Part shown: positions 7,601-11,760 of the stretch, one piece after another
How positions within the stretch are numbered: position 1 is the stretch's first letter
How the letters are laid out: every line of letters starts with the position of its first letter
Assembly (NCBI GenBank): GCA_964423475.1
Contig: CAYRFD010000028.1
Location: forward strand, 1-13,278
Direction of reading: 5' to 3'
Length of the DNA: 13,278 bases
Source of the DNA: JAUPVN01 sp964423475
GTDB lineage: Bacteria > Patescibacteriota > Saccharimonadia > Saccharimonadales > CAIOMD01
Made by a program: the position numbers and the translations under genes
Notes under the pieces: model-generated
What the model saw: only the letters and a program-made list of their open reading frames with translations
Told to the model about the DNA's origin: nothing
Database searches by the model: none

Positions 7601-7969
7601 TTCTAGAATTTGGTGTTGTAGCAAATTATCTATGGGTTGCTGGGCGTTATGTTCTAAAAAAAATTCGCGATGGTCTCTTATGATTTCACTGCCAAAGCCA
7701 TGGTAGGTGCTAATAGTAACATCGTAGGCATGTTTACCCATGTACTTGCCCATGCGTTCACGCATATTTCTTGTAGCTGCCTCTGTATAGGTTAAACATA
7801 AAATGTTTTGTGGCTGAACATCTGTTTTTAATAAAATGTTGGCAGCGCGTTGTGCTAATAACTGGGTTTTACCGGTGCCTGGACCAGCAATAACCAAAAC
7901 TGGCCCATCAATTGTTTCTACTGCTAAAGTTTGTGCTGCAGTAAGTCCTTTTAATAGTTGCTGTGTCAT
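4625..7969 (-). CDS. UvrD/Rep-type superfamily 1 helicase fused to PD-(D/E)XK nuclease
   Basis: This 1114-residue DNA repair motor should unwind DNA 3'-to-5' with ATP and cut it with its own nuclease, in the manner of the AddAB/AdnAB family. Helicase motifs appear in order: Q-motif LTAAQ (9-13), Walker A AGPGTGKT (28-35), Ia LCLTYTEAATRNMRERM (57-73), II LDEFQD (325-330), III VGDDDQAIFSFQGA (357-370), IV ENWRS (392-396), V TAYSAKGLEFDVV (704-716) and VI RLFYVALTRAK (758-768). The C-terminal nuclease shows GSAIHE (His896), AEVRFK, GNLDYL (Asp985), VVDYKTG (Asp1000, Lys1002) and QQLLFY (1021-1026). The cysteines of the AddB-type iron-sulfur cluster are absent: the usual 'CPy.F' position reads GPEQFF (869-874). 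It probably handles double-strand break processing. Its partner, if any, is outside the window. The promoter is leaderless-type. Confidence 0.93.
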   Translation of the reverse strand: MTQQLLKGLTAAQTLAVETIDGPVLVIAGPGTGKTQLLAQRAANILLKTDVQPQNILCLTYTEAATRNMRERMGKYMGKHAYDVTISTYHGFGSEIIRDHREFFLEHNAQQPIDNLLQHQILEEIYQTISSNNTLWRKETYLKDVLHFIGEAKKAGLMPKDIRSIAKDNTRSINSLNKYTKKDLALLTKMSKSSISLFEKLFIDTKSLPASTKKLPIGITSLDTQFITALAEAYIEAEATNRTVSLTAFKNNWLTKDKDDKWVVKGTNEVAKLLGAADIYEQYLKKLKDNNLYDYDDMILLATKAIEDHSELRFSLQEKYQYIMLDEFQDTNKAQLKLIELLTNNPVNEGRPNILAVGDDDQAIFSFQGAEVDNMLRFYKLYKNVNTITLTENWRSHQNIIDTAQYVSNQIEKRLHSKLGLASKDLLASNKALPAQAKIEQHQFISDVAELDWVAKKVKELIDKGQSPEGIAILAPKHKYLEPLVPFLEQKNIPLHYEKRENVLEDQYIARIINMLKLINSLSKNNYPKANELWPEILTGSEWQIPTSLIWQLSWQSSENKYKEDATTNWLQLMLAEPSLKPIALFFAKLATISGTETLEKILDYCIGIEPLELNEPDIPSFSSPFYKYYFDSANAKTQTLQFTQLLSHLTVLRQRLREHSNQKENILYLKDALDFIDSYNNAAEKLLNTSPYHTAADAVQLITAYSAKGLEFDVVFVLATTDDVWGMKARGASSNIILPKNLQTIRFAGAQKDEKKRLFYVALTRAKHTLYLTSFTKNYAGKPTTELEFISQTKDDNNFQKNMPKLVSNLHTDDALTPNAKTLQLFWQTHHYNSLDQPNLIELLKPRLQDFQLSATHLNSFTDMELGGPEQFFVNTILRFPKAPSANGEYGSAIHESIEAIANMQKNTGELPVLEEIQDIFAKKLSKKTLNKNEYIQYLNRGEKALAAFMQWWWPNFSIQNQAEVRFKHEGSFCGKAHLTGNLDYLVIDHENQDIQVVDYKTGHSFTSWAKSTKSHKYKQQLLFYKILLNSSHTYKNYKISQGRVVFVEPEENDKMTDLSLNYSDADISRTKQLIKAIWNRITLLDFPDTSGFSKNIKGTLEFEDWLINNTKI

Positions 7970-7978
7970 ATGTTATTT

Positions 7979-7984
7979 ATTGTA
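7979..7984 (-). promoter_or_regulatory. -10 element of the helicase-nuclease gene
   Basis: TACAAT on the minus strand is followed by 9 nt and then the ATG at 7969, predicting a leader of 2-3 nt. There is no Shine-Dalgarno. It shares a 71-bp divergent spacer with the MscS promoter. Confidence 0.45.
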
Positions 7985-8026
7985 CGGTATAATTTATAAA
8001 ATCGCCCATTTACACCAAAATTAGCA

Positions 8027-8032
8027 TATAAT
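8027..8032 (+). promoter_or_regulatory. -10 element of the MscS-family channel gene, leaderless
   Basis: Consensus TATAAT ends 8 nt before the ATG at 8041, so transcription should begin at or next to the start codon. A second TATAAT at 7988-7993 on the same strand could give a longer transcript of about 40 nt leader. Neither has a clear -35. Confidence 0.55.
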
Positions 8033-8040
8033 ATAAGCAT

Positions 8041-8940
8041 ATGTATAGTAATATATTTGCAGCGGTAATTAGTGAACCCTCTACTTGGTATTTAAAAATA
8101 TTATATAACCTAGCTTCTATTATATTAATAGTTGTTGCGCTATATGTTGTTCAGCGGGTAGTTAGGTTGTTTATAAATAGATATTTTTCTATATTATATA
8201 AACGTAATAAAGCTGCGGGCCGCCAAGCTCATAAAAAACGCTATGATACACTCGCAAATGCTTTTAGGCAGATTGCAGACTTTGGCTTATGGGCGTTTGG
8301 TGCATTAATTATTTTAGAGCACCTAGGAGTTAATTACGCAACTTTGCTTGCCGGTGCTGGTGCAATTGGTTTATTTTTAGGTATTGCTGCTAAAGATGCC
8401 ATTATGGATCTGTATAACGGATTTATGGTTTTAGTAGAAGATCAGTATAGAGTTGGAGACATTATAGAGGTTAGCCCAGAACATACGGGTAAGGTAGAAA
8501 ATATTACACTTCGTACCGTGGTTTTGCGGGATCTAGAGGGTTCTTTGCATACTATCCCCCACCATTTGGCAACGGCCGTAATTAATAAAACATACGATTA
8601 TTCTTATGCAATGTTTGAGCTAAATATTCCGCACGATGCTAATATACATAAAGTTAAAAAGTTAATAGATCAACTTGGTGGTGATATGGCAGAAGATGCT
8701 GGTTGGAAACACGATATTTTGTCTCCTTTAAAGTACCAACAACTTGTTACCTTTGATGAATCTAATATAACGGTAAGAATAAGCGGAAAAGTACGCCCTG
8801 GTAAGCAATGGGAAGTAGCAAGCGAATACAGAACACGCTTAAAAGAAGTGTTCGATAAAAATGGTATAGAAACGCCTTTTAGCGAACGCGCTGTTAACAC
8901 TATTAACAAAACTATTTCTCAAGAAAAAACTTTAGAATAA
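8041..8940 (+). CDS. MscS-family mechanosensitive ion channel
   Basis: Small-conductance mechanosensitive channels open under membrane tension and release solutes on osmotic downshock. This 299-residue protein has a first membrane segment at about 18-44, a basic linker (KRNKAAGRQAHKKR), a second at about 79-95 and the pore-lining helix at about 99-132. The last carries the family pattern of small residues, AGAGAIGLFLGIAAKDAIMDLYNGFMVLVED, continuing into YRVGDII, the start of the beta domain. TLRTVVLRDLEGSLHTIPH (156-174) matches the family's 'R.T.l...dG....iPN'. The C-terminal alpha-beta domain ends with the usual 'NGIETPFSERAV' motif. It starts a run with the TRIC channel 53 bp downstream, which has its own -10. 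It is the standard safety valve; the family is certain, the exact ion preference is not. Confidence 0.95.
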   Translation: MYSNIFAAVISEPSTWYLKILYNLASIILIVVALYVVQRVVRLFINRYFSILYKRNKAAGRQAHKKRYDTLANAFRQIADFGLWAFGALIILEHLGVNYATLLAGAGAIGLFLGIAAKDAIMDLYNGFMVLVEDQYRVGDIIEVSPEHTGKVENITLRTVVLRDLEGSLHTIPHHLATAVINKTYDYSYAMFELNIPHDANIHKVKKLIDQLGGDMAEDAGWKHDILSPLKYQQLVTFDESNITVRISGKVRPGKQWEVASEYRTRLKEVFDKNGIETPFSERAVNTINKTISQEKTLE

Positions 8941-8973
8941 GCGTTATAACTCTGTTAAAATTTGTATATATTT

Positions 8974-8981
8974 GCTATAAT
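8974..8981 (+). promoter_or_regulatory. Extended -10 promoter of the TRIC-tsaC operon
   Basis: GCTATAAT preceded by T gives TGC plus consensus TATAAT (hexamer 8976-8981), 12 nt before the ATG at 8994. The predicted leader is about 5 nt without Shine-Dalgarno. It resembles the glycosyltransferase promoter at 1411-1419. Confidence 0.6.
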
Positions 8982-8993
8982 ACGTAAGTATTT

Positions 8994-9743
8994 ATGGAAC
9001 AAACACAACTTGTAGGACAATTTGATTTTCCAATAGCCTATAATTTACTTGCCACATTTTTATTTGCTTTAACAGGTGTTATTTTAGCTACCAAAAAAAA
9101 GTACGATCTTATAGGAGTATTTATTTTAGCTGTAGTTGCCGGAGCCGGGGGTGGTTTAATACGTGATGGCATATTTTTGCAAGATGGTCCCCCGCTATTG
9201 TTACAAGACTACAAATTTTTAATTGCAATTTTGCTTGCTATTGTTGTTGGCTCGTTTTTGTATCATGTAGTAAAAAAATTTGATGGAATGTTTTTTATTG
9301 CAGATGCGCTTGGCTTAGGCATATACGGTGTTATAGGTGCACAAATGAGCATTAATGCAGGCCTGGGTATTCTTGCAGCAGTTATGGTTGGGTTTGTTAG
9401 TGCTATAGGTGGTGGTGTACTAAGAGATGTGTTAACCAAAAAAGAACCAGTTATATTCTTTCCGGGGCAATATTATGCGGCAGCAGCTTTAGTTGGAGTT
9501 ACTCTATTTTTGTTTTTAGCTGCAAGCTTAAAAGTAAATGCAGAAGTAGCGGCACTAATTGCTATTGGTGTCACGTTCTTTATGCGCCTAGCCGCTATGA
9601 AGTTTGACTTAAGCACTAAACCACTTGCAAATTTTGCAGATGTTAATAGGAGTACTTTTTTAGATATTGTAGATATTGTAAAGCCAAAAATTATTCGTAA
9701 AAAGAATAAAAAAACTAAAATAGAAATTAATTTACATAAGTAA
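8994..9743 (+). CDS. TRIC-type cation channel family protein (UPF0126, YicG/YadS-like)
   Basis: Prokaryotic TRIC relatives are trimeric seven-helix membrane proteins that pass monovalent cations such as K+. This 249-residue protein has two repeats, each with the family signature: GVFILAVVAGAGGGLIRDGI (41-60) and GFVSAIGGGVLRDVL (133-147). GGGxxRD is the kinked-helix motif in each repeat. YDLIGVF and DALGLGIYGVIGAQ are the other conserved parts. Seven hydrophobic segments fit between residues 13 and 200. After helix 7 there is an unusual charged tail (about 203-249, ending in a KKNKKTKIEIN stretch), longer than in typical members of about 205 residues. The stop codon overlaps the tsaC start by 1 nt, so translation is coupled. 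The role in K+ handling is known from the family; it has not been shown here. Confidence 0.92.
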   Translation: MEQTQLVGQFDFPIAYNLLATFLFALTGVILATKKKYDLIGVFILAVVAGAGGGLIRDGIFLQDGPPLLLQDYKFLIAILLAIVVGSFLYHVVKKFDGMFFIADALGLGIYGVIGAQMSINAGLGILAAVMVGFVSAIGGGVLRDVLTKKEPVIFFPGQYYAAAALVGVTLFLFLAASLKVNAEVAALIAIGVTFFMRLAAMKFDLSTKPLANFADVNRSTFLDIVDIVKPKIIRKKNKKTKIEINLHK

Positions 9744-10297
9744 TGTATAAGCTATTTGATAATCTGCAAAGTTCTGCAGAAATTATAAAATCTGGTGGGG
9801 TTGGAATAATAAAAACAGATACAATATATGGTTTTGTAGCTAGCGCTTTTAATATATCTGCCGTAGAACGTGTTTATCAAATTAAACATCGTAGCGCGGC
9901 AAAAAAATGCATAGTTTTGGCAGCAAATTACAATCAGTTACAGCCATTTAATATAAAAGATTACGATGTTTATAAAAATAAGGTCAATAAATATTGGCCT
10001 GGGCCATATTCTTTGGTATTACCAATAGTTGGCAATGAGTTTAGCTACCTAACACTTGGCACACCAGATCTAGCGTTTAGAGTGCCCCAAAATGATCAAC
10101 TTACAGATTATTTATTACAAACCGGCCCCTTGATTGCCCCAAGTGCAAATCTAGAGAGTAAGCTAACCGTAGAATCTGCCCAACAGGCAGAACAGATATT
10201 TAAAGATAGCGTAGATTTTATTGTAGATGGAGGTAAAGTAATAAATAATAAACCCTCTACCCTAATTAACATGCAAACCGGCCAAAACCTCCGCTAG
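9743..10297 (+). CDS. tsaC: Threonylcarbamoyl-AMP synthase TsaC (YrdC/Sua5 family)
   Basis: TsaC makes L-threonylcarbamoyl-AMP from threonine, bicarbonate and ATP, the first step of t6A37 formation in tRNAs reading ANN codons. The protein is 184 residues, the short TsaC form without the Sua5 domain. Motifs are GIIKTDTIYGF (21-31), the basic K-R near QIKHRSAAKKCIVLA (46-60), YWPGPYSLVLP (84-94), LAFRVP (110-115) and PLIAPSAN (129-136). The loop after SAN reads LESKLT where relatives usually have '.SG.p', a small departure. The protein ends just at the 'LR' that in relatives precedes a Gly. ATG overlaps the TAA of the TRIC gene (TAATG), so it depends on reinitiation. It converges on pyrD with only 8 bp between stops and no terminator in the gap. 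Confidence 0.92.
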   Translation: MYKLFDNLQSSAEIIKSGGVGIIKTDTIYGFVASAFNISAVERVYQIKHRSAAKKCIVLAANYNQLQPFNIKDYDVYKNKVNKYWPGPYSLVLPIVGNEFSYLTLGTPDLAFRVPQNDQLTDYLLQTGPLIAPSANLESKLTVESAQQAEQIFKDSVDFIVDGGKVINNKPSTLINMQTGQNLR

Positions 10298-10305
10298 TTT
10301 AACAA

Positions 10306-11415
10306 CTATATATTTATTTTATTGCTAATTTTAGAAATATTGTTAATTTTTTGTTTTTGTAATATTTCAGCTAAATCTTTATTTATTTGGCCAACAATTT
10401 GTGGGCCTTGGTAAATTAAGCCGGTAATAAGCTGCACTAAATTTGCGCCTGCTTGCAATTTTTTGTAAGCATCTTGGGCATCAAAAACTCCGCCTAGGCC
10501 AATAATTGTTTTTTTGCCAGCACTATATTTATACATATCTGCAATAAGCTCATCAGACAAATCTTGTACAATTTTGCCGCTCATACCGCCCTGCTCTGGC
10601 ACATTAATATCTTTTATTTGGGCAAGTTGCCTATTTTTTGTTAGGTTTCCGCATATAAAACCATGCACGCGGTGCTTAAAAGCTAAATCTGCAATATCGC
10701 GCCGTTCTTTTTGGCTAATATCTGGCGAAAGTTTTATATACACCGGTTTATTTGTTTCAATATCATCTAAAACTGTTAAAAGCTTATGCAAGCGCTCTTT
10801 ATCGTTAAAAGGTTGGCCACCGTAAGTGTTGGGGCAGCTAATGTTAATTGTAAAATAATCCCCAATATTTGCTAATTTTTTAAACGAATACGCATAATCT
10901 GCAATTGCACTTTTATCATCGTTACAAGTTGGCGAGTTAGTATAGGCAATGTTTGTACCCATGGGTATGTTTAGGCTCATTTTTTTAAGACGATCGGCAA
11001 TAACATCTACCCCGTCATTTTTAAGTCCATAATATACCATAATGCTTTTAGATTTTGGCAAACGCCAAAGCCTAGTTCCAGGGTTACCTTTGTAAGAATG
11101 TTGGGTAATAGATCCAACCTCTGTAAAGCCAAAGCCTATAGATTCCATTAAAGGGGCTGCCAGAGCATCTTTATCCCACCCTGCTGCTAAGCCAATAGGA
11201 TTTTTGTAAAAAATGCCATCTATTGTTTGTTCTAAAATTGGGTTTTGGTAAGCCCAGCTTGCTTTAATTAGACCTTTTAAAGGTACTATTTTGCCAGATA
11301 ACTTTGCTGATTTTATTGTAGCGTCGTGAACGTTTTCTGGGCTAAATTTAAATAAAATTGGTTTAGTAATATGTTTATAGCTTGCAGTACTTAGCTTACT
11401 TATTGGTTTTATCAT
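10306..11415 (-). CDS. pyrD: Dihydroorotate dehydrogenase, class-2-like with a class-1-like active-site loop
   Basis: PyrD oxidises dihydroorotate to orotate with FMN in pyrimidine synthesis. The 369-residue protein keeps the class 2 (membrane, quinone) N-terminal plan: FKFSPENVHDATIKSA (22-37) resembles '.l.PE.aH...' and NPIGLAAGWDKD (72-83), GFGFTEVGSITQHSYKGNPGTRLWRLP (94-120) and the GLKNDG stretch follow. The C-terminal half, GGMSGKIV (276-283), IIGLGGV (304-310) and LVQLITGLIYQGP (326-338), also fits class 2. The catalytic loop is unusual: NISCPNTYGGQPF (191-203) has Cys194 where class 2 has Ser (NiSSPNTPGLR), and the GGQ-F ending recalls class 1B. Upstream is a leaderless-type -10. The family is certain; class and electron acceptor are open. 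Confidence 0.93.
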   Translation of the reverse strand: MIKPISKLSTASYKHITKPILFKFSPENVHDATIKSAKLSGKIVPLKGLIKASWAYQNPILEQTIDGIFYKNPIGLAAGWDKDALAAPLMESIGFGFTEVGSITQHSYKGNPGTRLWRLPKSKSIMVYYGLKNDGVDVIADRLKKMSLNIPMGTNIAYTNSPTCNDDKSAIADYAYSFKKLANIGDYFTINISCPNTYGGQPFNDKERLHKLLTVLDDIETNKPVYIKLSPDISQKERRDIADLAFKHRVHGFICGNLTKNRQLAQIKDINVPEQGGMSGKIVQDLSDELIADMYKYSAGKKTIIGLGGVFDAQDAYKKLQAGANLVQLITGLIYQGPQIVGQINKDLAEILQKQKINNISKISNKINI

Positions 11416-11426
11416 ACTTGTTTATT

Positions 11427-11432
11427 AGTATA
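11427..11432 (-). promoter_or_regulatory. Extended -10 element of pyrD
   Basis: TGATATACT on the minus strand (TGn plus TATACT) is followed by 11 nt and then the ATG at 11415, giving a predicted leader of about 4 nt without Shine-Dalgarno. It is divergent from the tRNA-Gln promoter, only 12 bp away. Confidence 0.5.
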
Positions 11433-11443
11433 TCAGCTATATC

Positions 11444-11471
11444 TTGAAAAAGTCTTAAAAACAGGTATAAT
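11444..11471 (+). promoter_or_regulatory. Promoter of tRNA-Gln
   Basis: TTGAAA (11444-11449), a 16-nt spacer and consensus TATAAT (11466-11471) form the best two-part promoter in the window. Transcription would start near 11478, leaving about 39 nt of leader to be removed by RNase P. A good -35 contrasts with the mRNA promoters here. Confidence 0.7.
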
Positions 11472-11516
11472 TTATAGTGCTGTCTAGGCATAAATAATAT
11501 AAACCAATACATTCAT

Positions 11517-11591
11517 TGGGGATTCGCCAAGTGGTAAGGCACTGGATTTTGGTTCCAGCATTCGGGGGTTCGAATCCCTCATCCCCAGCCA
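11517..11591 (+). tRNA. tRNA-Gln, anticodon UUG, with encoded CCA
   Basis: A full cloverleaf folds. The acceptor stem TGGGGAT (11517-11523) pairs with ATCCCCA (11581-11587). The D-stem is GCC/GGC around AAGTGGTAA. The anticodon stem CTGGA/TCCAG holds the loop TTTTGGT with anticodon TTG. The variable loop is 5 nt, and the T-stem GGGGG/CCCTC (one G-T) holds TTCGAAT. The discriminator is G73 (11588), and CCA follows at 11589-11591 in the genome. The U1-A72 pair is typical of bacterial tRNA-Gln and helps glutaminyl or glutamyl synthetase recognition. Its 3' half is repeated downstream (see the repeat at 11666-11685). Confidence 0.97.
11567..11586 (+). repeat. Direct repeat copy 1, inside the tRNA-Gln 3' half
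   Basis: These 20 bases cover the T-loop, the 3' T-stem and most of the 3' acceptor strand. They recur with 19/20 identity at 11666-11685, 99 bp away (start to start). The tRNA 3' half is the classical target of tyrosine integrases, so this is a candidate attachment site (inference). Confidence 0.6.
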
Positions 11592-11597
11592 TGAACA

Positions 11598-11662
11598 TTA
11601 ACAGAGGTGAAAAATGCACATTATGGTGCATTTTTGGTTATTGTCAAAACCACCCCTGTTAA
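11598..11662. repeat. Nested inverted repeat between the two tRNA 3'-end copies
   Basis: The outer arms at 11598-11609 and 11651-11662 are 12 bp with one mismatch (11/12). They enclose an inner perfect 10-bp inverted repeat at 11610-11619 and 11626-11635 with a 6-nt loop. The whole lies exactly between the tRNA 3' end and its copy. The outer arms flank about 41 bp. It could be a scar of an inserted element, a protein binding site or simply a tRNA terminator with extra structure. Confidence 0.6.
11610..11635 (+). terminator. Probable rho-independent terminator of tRNA-Gln
   Basis: The inner hairpin pairs AAAAATGCAC with GTGCATTTTT around ATTATG, starting 19 nt after the CCA. The 3' arm ends in five T, so a TGCAC/GTGCA stem followed by a T-run would stop the tRNA transcript. 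The G+C core is short, so efficiency is uncertain. Confidence 0.55.
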
Positions 11663-11665
11663 TTT

Positions 11666-11685
11666 GGTTCGAATCCCTTATCCCC
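11666..11685 (+). repeat. Direct repeat copy 2 of the tRNA-Gln 3' end: att-like remnant
   Basis: It matches 11567-11586 in 19 of 20 bases, with one C-to-T change at the position corresponding to the T-stem end. It has no partner 5' half of a tRNA, so it is a fragment and not a gene. A displaced tRNA 3' end next to a tRNA is what integration of a genetic element leaves behind (established for integrative elements). No integrase is in view. The stretch 11686-11760 after it shows no gene. Confidence 0.6.
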
Positions 11686-11760
11686 TATTAAGCATTCGGT
11701 TACGACTCTTGTTCCATCTTGAAATTTCTAAACTATACCGTATTACACCAAGTTGGCACT

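Noticed and set aside
10334..10368. 8-bp inverted repeat near the pyrD 3' end as a terminator for tsaC
   Set aside because: The arms are pure A/T apart from one pair, the loop is 19 nt, and it lies in low-complexity Lys/Ile/Asn codons; folding would be weak.
10514..10825. Plus-strand 103-codon frame inside pyrD
   Set aside because: It is antisense to the conserved FMN-binding part of pyrD and has no own signals.
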